A DNA stretch of 64,000 nucleotides from contig OY820914.1 of the NCBI GenBank assembly GCA_963682005.1, positions 2,666,001 through 2,730,000 on the forward strand. The letters run 5' to 3'. Positions 7,095-14,951 of the stretch are shown here, piece after piece (position 1 is the first letter of the stretch; each line of letters opens with the position of its first letter). The DNA is from CAIYUC01 sp963682005. GTDB taxonomy: Bacteria; Bacteroidota; Bacteroidia; Bacteroidales; FEN-979. The notes under the pieces were generated by a model. The model made no database searches. It saw only the letters and a list, made by a program, of their open reading frames with translations, and was not told where the DNA came from. The translations under genes and the position numbers were made by a program.

Positions 7095-9639
7095 GAACAT
7101 TTATACCCGGTTCCTGAGCCTTTGCCTGGCGAGTATTTTTGTTTTCTCAGGATACGCAGAAGCTCAGACTAAAAAGAAGCCGGCAGGGCAGAAGCAGCCC
7201 CAGGCGCAATCAAAGACGAAACAAGCGCCAGATACGCAGGTGCAGAACAAAACGGTGATCAAGTTCACCCCTGAAGAGTTGGAGAATTTCAGGCAGCAAT
7301 CGTCGCAGCTCGTAAAATTTTTCGAGGGAACCCTGAATTTCCTCGCCGATAAAAGCAATCCGGTTAAGGAACGACAAGTCATCATAACACAGAGCTACCT
7401 GAAATATTTCTGGGATTCCAAGGTACAGGTGGAAGACGACCTGGATGAGAACCGGGCGGTGACGTTGTACAAAGATATTCCTGCCTACCTGACGGATGTC
7501 GATTTTTTCTTCAAAAGCGCCAGGTTCCAGTATGAAGTTCAGGACGTGAATATCATGACGAATGATATCGGGCAAACCTACTTCAAGGTCACGGCCAACC
7601 GCACGCTGGCAGGGATTACCGTAAACGGCGACTCGGTCAGGAACAACAAGGTCAGGTATTTTGAGATCAACTATGACGACCAGAAACAGCAGGTCAAGAT
7701 CGTGAGCATCTATACCACCAAGATCAATGAGAATGATGACATGCGATTCTGGTGGAACGGGCTGTCCGATGGATGGAAAGCCATTTTCGGGAAGAACATA
7801 AAAGTCGGTGATGATCTGAACCTTGGGCAAGTCCAGGAATTCAATGACAGCGTGGCCACGGTTAACTTCACGAAAGTTAAGATCGACGGGATCCGGATCT
7901 ATCCGCTCCTGTTGCAGATCATCAATCAGAAAACAATCGATATCTCTGGGAATTCATCCGTCTCGAACCTGGATCCGCTCAGCAAGCTCTCATCGCTCAA
8001 AGAGATCAATATTTCAGGCACACCGGTGAATGACCTGATGCCGCTCCGCAACCTGAATGAGCTGGAAATGCTGAACTGTTCCGGGACGTTTGTCACCTCC
8101 CTTGAACCACTCAGGTATGCCAATAAGATCAAGGAACTCCACCTCAATAAAACGCAAATCGCCAGCATCAGGCTTGTTTCAAGCTATCCCGCCCTGGAAT
8201 TCCTCGATATCAGCAACACACCGGTCGATAGTCTTGACGCGCTGAAAGAGCTGACCAGCATCCGGGATGTGCAGTGCCAGAATTCGATGGTGAAAAGCCT
8301 GGATGCCCTTTCGGGAAAGGATCTCCTGGAATTCCTGAACTGTTCCGGAACGCCTGTTACGGATATCAGCCCGTTGAAGGGTTGTAAAAAACTTAAGATC
8401 ATATTTTTCAGCAACACGAAAGTGAGCAATCTCGAACCCCTCGGCGAACTGCCCGACCTGACGCGGATCTATTGTGACAATACTCCCGTCAACAGGGAAT
8501 CCGCTATGAACTTCATGCAGAAATACCCGGGGAAACTGGTTGTATTTGAATCTGAGGAACTCACAAAATGGTGGAATGGCATGTCGCCGGAATGGCAAAA
8601 GGTTTTTCAGCTCTACAGGCAGATGAATGATGTGCCTACAAAAGAGCAATTGCATGAATTGCTTGCCATCGACAGCATTAACGTAAACGGAAGAGCAGCC
8701 ATCAGCACCCTTGCCCCTGTGGAGAACCTTGTTTACCTAAGACACCTGGAGTTTGCGAACACTTCGGTTCCCGATTTAGGTCCGCTGAAATCACTGATCT
8801 ACCTGGCTGTGATCAATGGTGACAATTCGAAGATCACCGGTGTGGAGCCCTTGTCGGGCCTGAAGAACCTGAAGATCCTTTCCGTTAATAATACCGCTGT
8901 CAAAGACATTACTCCCCTAAAACAACTGAAAGACCTGGAGATGATCTATGCCGACAATACCGGTGTGAATGTTGCCATGGCCAATGGCTTCATCAAAGAT
9001 AACCCGGAATGCCTGGTCATTTTCCAGACCTATGAAAATACGAGCTGGTGGAAGAACCTTTCCCAGGCCTGGAAAGATGTATTCCTTACCCAGGCCGGCC
9101 TGTCGGGAGTTCCTGACAAGGTTCAGCTTCAGAAGATCGTAAACCTTGAAAAGGTAGTGATCAATGAGAATCCCCAGATCATCAGCCTGGTCACCCTCCA
9201 AAAGCTTAGCAGGCTGAATGAGCTTCAGTTCTCGGGCACTGCGGTGAGCAGTCTTGAACCTGTTGCCCAGATGACTACACTCCGTGTTTTGCGGTTCCCG
9301 AAAAACCCGATTGCAGACCTGACAACGATCGCCCAGTCAAAATGGCTGAAAGAGATCGATTTTTCGAATACGCCGGTAGAGGAGCTTGAACCGATCCAAT
9401 TCCTGACGGGTCTTGAAGTGCTGAAATTTTCCGGAACCCAGGTAAAGAACCTGAAGTACATTCAGAACCTGACCAACCTGCAGGCAGTTGAAGCATACAA
9501 TACCCGCATAAGCAGTCTTGATTACCTGGAAAACATGAAGAGCCTGAAAATGCTGAAGATATTTAATACAAAAGTCTCGGAGAAGAAAGTCCAGAAGTTC
9601 AAGGAAACGCATCCGGGTTGTGAGGTGGTGTTTTATTAA
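7087..9639 (+). CDS. Exported leucine-rich-repeat protein with three WW-LRR blocks
   Basis: 850 residues. A signal peptide (up to about GYAEAQ) is followed by a Lys/Gln/Pro-rich linker (residues 28-55) and a domain (about 70-215) resembling the protein at 5557-6144. The rest is three blocks, each opening with a W-W-[NK]-x-[LM]-S-x-x-W-[KQ]-x-[VI]-F motif (near residues 220, 495 and 653) and continuing with SDS22-type leucine-rich repeats of about 22 residues, whose consensus is LxxLxxLxxLxxLxISGTPVxDLxPL. Blocks one and two end in similar FMQKYPGKLVVFE / FIKDNPECLVIFQ caps, and block three ends KFKETHPGCEVVFY. LRR arcs normally bind protein or glycan ligands. Translationally coupled to the preceding gene. 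Function unknown. Confidence 0.85.
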   Translation: MNRNIYTRFLSLCLASIFVFSGYAEAQTKKKPAGQKQPQAQSKTKQAPDTQVQNKTVIKFTPEELENFRQQSSQLVKFFEGTLNFLADKSNPVKERQVIITQSYLKYFWDSKVQVEDDLDENRAVTLYKDIPAYLTDVDFFFKSARFQYEVQDVNIMTNDIGQTYFKVTANRTLAGITVNGDSVRNNKVRYFEINYDDQKQQVKIVSIYTTKINENDDMRFWWNGLSDGWKAIFGKNIKVGDDLNLGQVQEFNDSVATVNFTKVKIDGIRIYPLLLQIINQKTIDISGNSSVSNLDPLSKLSSLKEINISGTPVNDLMPLRNLNELEMLNCSGTFVTSLEPLRYANKIKELHLNKTQIASIRLVSSYPALEFLDISNTPVDSLDALKELTSIRDVQCQNSMVKSLDALSGKDLLEFLNCSGTPVTDISPLKGCKKLKIIFFSNTKVSNLEPLGELPDLTRIYCDNTPVNRESAMNFMQKYPGKLVVFESEELTKWWNGMSPEWQKVFQLYRQMNDVPTKEQLHELLAIDSINVNGRAAISTLAPVENLVYLRHLEFANTSVPDLGPLKSLIYLAVINGDNSKITGVEPLSGLKNLKILSVNNTAVKDITPLKQLKDLEMIYADNTGVNVAMANGFIKDNPECLVIFQTYENTSWWKNLSQAWKDVFLTQAGLSGVPDKVQLQKIVNLEKVVINENPQIISLVTLQKLSRLNELQFSGTAVSSLEPVAQMTTLRVLRFPKNPIADLTTIAQSKWLKEIDFSNTPVEELEPIQFLTGLEVLKFSGTQVKNLKYIQNLTNLQAVEAYNTRISSLDYLENMKSLKMLKIFNTKVSEKKVQKFKETHPGCEVVFY

Positions 9640-9648
9640 AACAAGCAA

Positions 9649-9672
9649 CCTCATCCCATGGGGATTGAGGTG
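9649..9672. terminator. Hairpin after the LRR gene, possible terminator
   Basis: ACCTCATCCC and GGGATTGAGGT can pair around a short ATG loop just after the stop at 9639. No T-tract follows, so termination is uncertain. Confidence 0.35.
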
Positions 9673-9722
9673 AATAGGTTGATCAACTTAACGAGGAAGT
9701 TGCAGGGATTTATCAAAACCAG

Positions 9723-10475
9723 ATGGCAGCGAATATTCAGAAGAAAACTGTTGAGGCTTGTTTTTCTCCCAAATTATACGGGGAGATCCTGACCAAAGAT
9801 GATTTTATCCTTGTCCTTGTTGATATTCTGCGTGCCTCAACTTCTATTTGCACAGCATTTGAGAATGACGTTCAATCAATAATACCTGTGGCAACCCTGG
9901 AAGAAGCACGGAAACTGAAGGAAAAGGGCTTTCTCGTGGCGTCTGAACAGGATGGGAAAAAACTGGATTTTGCCGACTTCGGGAATTCAGCGTTTTCATT
10001 CACCCGCGAAAAGATCGCCGGGAAAGAACTGGTTTATTGCACCACCAACGGAACACGCGCCCTCGATATGGCGAAGTCCGCCGATACGATCGTCATCGGC
10101 GCTTTTATCAATTTGAGCGCCGTGAAGGAATGGTTGGTGAAACAGCAGAAGAATGTCGTAATCCTCTGTTCCGGCTGGAAGAATAAATTTTGTCTTGAAG
10201 ATACCCTGTTTGCCGGGGCGCTTTCGGAATTGCTTTTACAAAGGGAGGATTATTGCTCCCACTGTGATTCTGTTGCCGCGGCACGGGATCTCTGGAAACT
10301 GGCTAAACCTGATATTCTCGGATATATAGAAAAAGCCGCACACCGGCACCGGCTGAAGAAGCTCGGCCTTGATGATGTCATACCCTATTCGTTCCGGATG
10401 GATCAGACACGTGTTGTGCCTGTTTATAAGGAGGGACGGATTGTGGATGTTGGAGATCGGAGATCGGAGATCTGA
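9723..10475 (+). CDS. comB: 2-phosphosulfolactate phosphatase family protein (ComB-like)
   Basis: 250 residues, the usual ComB length. The family hydrolyses (2R)-phospho-3-sulfolactate to sulfolactate, a step of archaeal coenzyme M synthesis; bacterial members make sulfolactate or act on unknown substrates. Family marks are VDILRASTSICTA near the N-terminus, DFGNS, YCTTNGTRAL and CSGWKNKFCLEDTLFAG. Cytoplasmic. No other coenzyme M gene is in view. Oddity: the last seven codons (GDRRSEI) are three exact copies of the heptamer GGAGATC, and the stop TGA follows immediately, so the native C-terminus was probably rewritten by repeat expansion. Family call is firm; the exact substrate here is not. 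Confidence 0.88.
   Translation: MAANIQKKTVEACFSPKLYGEILTKDDFILVLVDILRASTSICTAFENDVQSIIPVATLEEARKLKEKGFLVASEQDGKKLDFADFGNSAFSFTREKIAGKELVYCTTNGTRALDMAKSADTIVIGAFINLSAVKEWLVKQQKNVVILCSGWKNKFCLEDTLFAGALSELLLQREDYCSHCDSVAAARDLWKLAKPDILGYIEKAAHRHRLKKLGLDDVIPYSFRMDQTRVVPVYKEGRIVDVGDRRSEI
10452..10472. repeat. Three GGAGATC heptamers forming the 3' end of comB
   Basis: Exact units at 10452-10458, 10459-10465 and 10466-10472 are read in frame as seven codons; TGA follows at 10473. Confidence 0.9.
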
Positions 10476-10481
10476 GGAAAG

Positions 10482-10597
10482 AGGATGTTAAAATTCCTTT
10501 ACCCACCCCGACCTTCGGTCTTCACCTACCAAGTTCCCCGCGTATGCGGGGATCCAGGGAGGTGATAAGAGGGGTGGGTACGGGATAACTCCGAGGC
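10482..10597. repeat. Dispersed hairpin element, copy 1, with a nested REP-like palindrome
   Basis: Shares its two ends with 50857-50952: a left end AGGATGTTA..ATTCCTTTACCC and CCGACCTTCGGTCTTC, and a right end GATAAGAGGGGTGGGTACGG. TACCC[AG]CCCC on the left can pair with GGGGTGGGTA on the right, giving a long hairpin. This copy carries an inserted palindrome CCCCGC/GCGGGG at 10536-10551. Heptamer arrays flank both sides (comB end and 10594-10626). Confidence 0.7.
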
Positions 10598-10626
10598 CCG
10601 AAGCCCGAAGCCCGAGGCCCGAAGCT
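10594..10626. repeat. Heptamer array, A[AG]GCCCG family
   Basis: Units AGGCCCG, AAGCCCG, AAGCCCG, AGGCCCG and a partial AAGCTG follow the hairpin element and precede the M49 peptidase gene by about 30 bp. Confidence 0.85.
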
Positions 10627-10656
10627 GAAAATTAACAAGTATAAAAGCGTGATATA

Positions 10657-12717
10657 ATGAAAAAAACGTATTACCTAATTCTTACAGGAATGATAACATC
10701 ATTAATGGCATTTACAGCAGGAGAAAAGACGAGCGAGAAAAAAGCTGTGAAGGAGTTCAAATGGCAGGTGGACCAGTTTGCCGATGCAAAGATCCTGCGG
10801 TACCAGGTTCCGGGGTTTGATTCGCTGTCACTGAAGCAGAAGGAGCTGATCTATTATTTAAGCCAGGCTGCATTGTCGGGAAGGGACATCACCTATGACC
10901 AGAATTATAAATACAACATCCTGGTGAGAAAGACGCTGGAGTCGATCTATAATAATTACAAAGGAGACAGGAATTCAGAGGATTTTAAAAAGCTTGTCGT
11001 GTACCTGAAAAGAGTATGGCTTGCAAACGGGATCCATCACCACTATTCAACCGATAAGTTTTTCCCGGAGGTCAGCAGGAAAGTCTTTGAGTCGTTCCTG
11101 AAAGCAACAGCCCCCGGAACGCTTCCACTTAAAAAGGATCAGAAAATGGATGCCTTCGTGATTGAGATCACCTCCATTATTTATGATCCGGATGTTGCAC
11201 CGAAAAGGGTAAATCTTAACCCGGATGCAGATCTGGTGACTTCTTCCGCCTGTAATTTTTATGAAGGTCTTACCCAGAAGGAAGTTGAAACATACTATGA
11301 AGAGATGAAAACGGAAGCGTTAAAAACGGGGACTGATACACTGATCGCTTTTGGGCTGAACTCGAAACTCTTGAAGCAGGGTGGAAAGATCATTGAAAAG
11401 ACCTGGAAAGAGGGGGGCTTGTATTCACCCGCGATTAAAAAGATCATATTCTGGCTTGAAAAGGCGGTGACGGTTTCAGAAAACCAGCAGCAAAAGTCGG
11501 AACTCCAGAAACTGATCGAGTATTACCGGACGGGAAGCCTGAAAGCATGGGATGAATATAATATCCTCTGGGTTAAGGACCTTGGATCTCTGGTAGATTA
11601 TGTAAACGGCTTCATTGAAGTGTACGGAGATCCGATGGCAAAAAAAGGAACGTGGGAAGCGATGGTGAATTTCAAGGATATGGAAGCCACCAAACGAGCA
11701 GAAGCGCTGAGCAGCAATGCCCAGTATTTTGAGGACAATTCCCCGGTCGATCCGAAATTCCGGAAGAAGGAGGTGAAAGGCGTTTCCGCAAAGGTGATTA
11801 CAGTTGCCCAACTGGGAGGCGATTGTGATCCGATGACACCCATCGGCATCAACCTGCCGAATGCGCAGTGGATCAGGAAAGATTACGGATCGAAATCCGT
11901 GACCATGGACAATATAACCTATTCATACGACCAATCAAGCCAGGGAAGCGGCTTCCTTGACGAATTCGCGGGTTCGGAAGAAGAGATCGAAAATGCAAAA
12001 AAATACGGCTACCTGGCCGGATGCCTTACCACCGATCTTCATGAATGCCTGGGTCATGGCTCAGGACAGCTGAATGCCAATGTTTCATCTGAATCGCTCA
12101 AGAACTACCATTCCACGATCGAAGAAGCACGTGCCGATCTGTTTGCACTCTATTATATCATGGACCCCAAAATGACTTCACTCGGACTTGTCCCGGGGAC
12201 AGATGTCGGGAAGGCCGAATATGACGGCTACATCCGGAACGGGTTGATGACACAGCTCGTAAGGGTTGTCCTGGGGAAGAACATCGAAGAAGCCCACATG
12301 CGTGACCGGGCGCTCATCGCAAATTGGGTTTATGAAAAAGGAGCAGATAAAAAAATCATCGTGAAAATCAACCGGGATGGGAAAACCTATTTCAGGATCA
12401 ATGATTACGACGGACTCCGTTTGCTATTCGGCGAACTGTTGAAAGAAATCCAGCGGATCACATCCGAAGGTGATTACAACGCTGCGAAATTGATCGTGGA
12501 AACCTATGCAGTAAAAGTTGACCCGGAACTTCATAAAGAAGTCCTCGCCCGGTATGCAAAGCTGAAGATCGCTCCCTACAGCGGGTTTATCAACCCTGTT
12601 CTGACACCTGTGATCACAGGAGAAAAGATCACGGATATTAAAATTTCCTACCCGGAAGATTTTACCGAACAGATGCTCTATTATTCGAAGAATTTTTCAT
12701 TTCTTCCTGCCAGGTAA
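10657..12717 (+). CDS. Dipeptidyl peptidase III-type zinc metallopeptidase (family M49), exported
   Basis: Removes dipeptides from the N-terminus of oligopeptides. 686 residues, as in Bacteroides DPP III. The zinc motif HECLGH is at residues 462-467 and the second motif EEARAD at 489-494, both in M49 form with the extra residue (HExxxH). A hydrophobic N-terminus (MKKTYYLILTGMITSLMAFTAG) suggests export or lipid-independent anchoring in the periplasm, in contrast to cytosolic eukaryotic DPP III. Four bases before the HAD gene, which itself overlaps the M23 gene: a three-gene unit. Its likely job is breakdown of peptides taken up for nutrition. Confidence 0.93.
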   Translation: MKKTYYLILTGMITSLMAFTAGEKTSEKKAVKEFKWQVDQFADAKILRYQVPGFDSLSLKQKELIYYLSQAALSGRDITYDQNYKYNILVRKTLESIYNNYKGDRNSEDFKKLVVYLKRVWLANGIHHHYSTDKFFPEVSRKVFESFLKATAPGTLPLKKDQKMDAFVIEITSIIYDPDVAPKRVNLNPDADLVTSSACNFYEGLTQKEVETYYEEMKTEALKTGTDTLIAFGLNSKLLKQGGKIIEKTWKEGGLYSPAIKKIIFWLEKAVTVSENQQQKSELQKLIEYYRTGSLKAWDEYNILWVKDLGSLVDYVNGFIEVYGDPMAKKGTWEAMVNFKDMEATKRAEALSSNAQYFEDNSPVDPKFRKKEVKGVSAKVITVAQLGGDCDPMTPIGINLPNAQWIRKDYGSKSVTMDNITYSYDQSSQGSGFLDEFAGSEEEIENAKKYGYLAGCLTTDLHECLGHGSGQLNANVSSESLKNYHSTIEEARADLFALYYIMDPKMTSLGLVPGTDVGKAEYDGYIRNGLMTQLVRVVLGKNIEEAHMRDRALIANWVYEKGADKKIIVKINRDGKTYFRINDYDGLRLLFGELLKEIQRITSEGDYNAAKLIVETYAVKVDPELHKEVLARYAKLKIAPYSGFINPVLTPVITGEKITDIKISYPEDFTEQMLYYSKNFSFLPAR

Positions 12718-12721
12718 GATC

Positions 12722-13207
12722 ATGAAAAGAACACTTGTTTTTGACTGGGGAAATACAATAATGGTTGATTTCGGGTACCCCGGGCCGATGACAACATGGG
12801 ATAAGGTTGCATGGGAACCGGGTGCTGAAAAGGCTTTGAAAGACCTGTCGCTGAATTATCCTTGCTGTATTGCATCGAATGCGCCGGATTCAGATACGGT
12901 TGAAATGATCAACGCATTGAAAAGGGTGGGCGCCGATGCTTATTTTACCTGGTTCTTTACTTCAAGGGAGATCGGGTTTGAAAAGCCGGATATCCGCTTT
13001 TTCCAGGCGATCTGTAAAAGGATGGATATCCTCCCCGAACATTGCATCATGATTGGCGACAATTATGTGAAAGACATAACCGGAGCCAAAACGGCGGGCA
13101 TGAAATCGGTTTTTTACAACCGCAGGAAAATGGATCAGCCTTTCCCTGATGCTGATGTAGTTATTGTCGGCATGGATGAACTCACAGCTGTCATTGAAAC
13201 GATATGA
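12722..13207 (+). CDS. HAD-superfamily hydrolase with DWGNT nucleophile motif
   Basis: 161 residues, a compact HAD core. Motif I is VFDWGNT with nucleophile Asp8; the usual acid/base Asp at +2 is Gly10, as happens in phosphonatase- and dehalogenase-like HADs. Motif II Ser52 (IASNA), motif III Lys88 (FEKPD) and motif IV GDN with Asp113 and Asp118 are present. The cap is small. Loss of the second Asp means it may not be an ordinary phosphatase; a substrate cannot be named. Overlaps the M23 gene by ATGA (4 bases). Confidence 0.85.
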   Translation: MKRTLVFDWGNTIMVDFGYPGPMTTWDKVAWEPGAEKALKDLSLNYPCCIASNAPDSDTVEMINALKRVGADAYFTWFFTSREIGFEKPDIRFFQAICKRMDILPEHCIMIGDNYVKDITGAKTAGMKSVFYNRRKMDQPFPDADVVIVGMDELTAVIETI

Positions 13208-14928
13208 GAAAGGCTCTGTTCTTACTTTTATGTATCCTATTACCCGGAGTTCCCATGGTTTCTTTCGCCGGTAAACCATACCCGAAGAATTATTTCCGTT
13301 CACCCGTTGACCTGAGGATCCTTTTGGCAGGATCATTTGGCGAACTGAGGAAAAACCATTTTCATTCGGGTATCGACATCCGTACAGAAAGCGTTGAAGG
13401 AAAACCTGTTTACGCTGTCGCCGACGGCTATGTTTCGCGGGTGAATGTGTCTCCTTCCGGGTTCGGGAAGGCGCTTTACATCACACATCCCAATGGCTAT
13501 GTGTCGGTATATGGTCATTTGAAAGGCTTCAGTTCAACCATCGGCTCCTGGGTCCGTTCACGGCAGTATAAGACTGAGTCCTTTGCGATGGATACCCAGC
13601 TCGATCCTGGTGTTCTGCCCGTAAAAAAAGGAGAACTGATCGCGTATGCCGGCAATTCCGGCGCTTCCGCCGGTCCCCACCTGCATTTTGAGATCCGTGA
13701 TGCCGTCACCCAGGATGCGATCAATCCGGTGCTGTTCGGATTTGATGTTAAAGACCAGATCCCGCCGACGATCCAGAAGGTGAGAATTTTTCCCCTGGAT
13801 GAGAACAGCCGCGTAAATTTCGCCAGTAACCCATTGAATATTGCTGCAACCGGGGCCAAAGGGAATTATTCGGTCAAAACAAAAGATACCATCAGGGTTT
13901 CCGGGAATGTCATTTTTGGGATCGAAGCCTATGATATGATCAATGATAATGCAATGAAAAACGGATTGCATTCCATTGAACTTTACGTTGACACGGCGCT
14001 GTGTTTTTCCCAGGTCATGGATCATTTTGCATTCGCCGATACGCGGGCAATCAACAGCGTGATCGATTTTCCCCTGTTTGTAAAAACCAAGTCCCGGATC
14101 CAGCGCTCCTACATTGCTCCGAACAACAGGCTTGGGATCTATGGCAGGAATAAGAACCGGGGTCTCGTAAATTTCACCGACAATAAAAGACATAAGGTGA
14201 CGTATGTGGTCAGGGATGTGTCCGGAAACAAAGCACAGCTGACTTTCTGGGTGAAAAGCCATCCTCCGGCCTCGGTCAGGCCAAAACCCAGGCCGCCTGC
14301 CGGAACCCTGCTGACGTGCAAAACAGCCAATCTTTTTGAAAAGCCCGGTGTGAAATTCAGCCTTCCTGCCGAAGCGCTGTATGAAGATCTTGATTTCCTG
14401 TATTCCCAGACGCCTCCTCCTCCAAAAGCCTTTGCATCCCTTCATCACCTTCATAATATCTATACCCCGCTGAATACCTATTGCACGCTTTCACTGAAAC
14501 CGGATATGCTGCCGGCAAAGCTTAAAACCAAAGCCGTTATCGTGTATGAAGATAGTCCCGGCCATTTTATCAGCCGGGGTGGAAGCTGGGATAATGGTTA
14601 CCTGAAGACCCAGGTCAGGGACCTTGGGAACTATACGGTGATGGTTGATACGGTGCCCCCGGCCATCAAGCCCATGAACATATCCAACGGCAAAAATGTC
14701 AGCCGGCAGAATTCGGTCCAGGTAAAGATCTCCGACAACCTTTCGGGGATAAAATCCTATCGTGGCACCATCGACGGAAAATGGATCCTGATGGATTATG
14801 ACCAGAAATATGCCCTTCTGACCTACGTATTTGATGACAGGATCAGGCATGGAAAAAATGTGTTCAGGCTTGTGGTGACGGATGAAACCGGGAATGAATC
14901 ATCGTTCACAGCGACTCTTTTGAGGTAA
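13204..14928 (+). CDS. Exported M23-family peptidoglycan endopeptidase
   Basis: 574 residues with a signal peptide (MRKALFLLLCILLPGVPMVSFAG). The LytM/M23 zinc domain occupies about residues 45-185: His54 and Asp58 in HSGID, then HLH at 159-161, with YVSVYGHLKGF between, so all metal and catalytic positions are present and the enzyme should be active on peptide cross-links in the periplasm. The long C-terminal half (about 190-574) is beta-rich and Ig-like, containing DTVPPAIKPMN and DNLSGIKSY segments of the kind that bind wall or other proteins. Translationally coupled to the HAD gene. guaA follows after 23 bp with its own promoter. Confidence 0.9.
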   Translation: MRKALFLLLCILLPGVPMVSFAGKPYPKNYFRSPVDLRILLAGSFGELRKNHFHSGIDIRTESVEGKPVYAVADGYVSRVNVSPSGFGKALYITHPNGYVSVYGHLKGFSSTIGSWVRSRQYKTESFAMDTQLDPGVLPVKKGELIAYAGNSGASAGPHLHFEIRDAVTQDAINPVLFGFDVKDQIPPTIQKVRIFPLDENSRVNFASNPLNIAATGAKGNYSVKTKDTIRVSGNVIFGIEAYDMINDNAMKNGLHSIELYVDTALCFSQVMDHFAFADTRAINSVIDFPLFVKTKSRIQRSYIAPNNRLGIYGRNKNRGLVNFTDNKRHKVTYVVRDVSGNKAQLTFWVKSHPPASVRPKPRPPAGTLLTCKTANLFEKPGVKFSLPAEALYEDLDFLYSQTPPPPKAFASLHHLHNIYTPLNTYCTLSLKPDMLPAKLKTKAVIVYEDSPGHFISRGGSWDNGYLKTQVRDLGNYTVMVDTVPPAIKPMNISNGKNVSRQNSVQVKISDNLSGIKSYRGTIDGKWILMDYDQKYALLTYVFDDRIRHGKNVFRLVVTDETGNESSFTATLLR

Positions 14929-14948
14929 TGTTTTCTTTTTAACTTTGC
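14918..14948 (+). promoter_or_regulatory. Bacteroidetes promoter for guaA, transcription start almost at the ATG
   Basis: TTTG (14918-14921), 18 bases, TAACTTTGC (14940-14948). The -33 box lies in the last codons of the M23 gene. The ATG is at 14952, so the predicted transcript begins at or within a few bases of it, implying a leaderless mRNA. Confidence 0.7.
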
Positions 14949-14951
14949 GAA

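Noticed and set aside
10482..10597. Hairpin element as a simple terminator of comB
   Set aside because: The same ends recur at 50857 and no T-tract follows, so it is better seen as a dispersed element.
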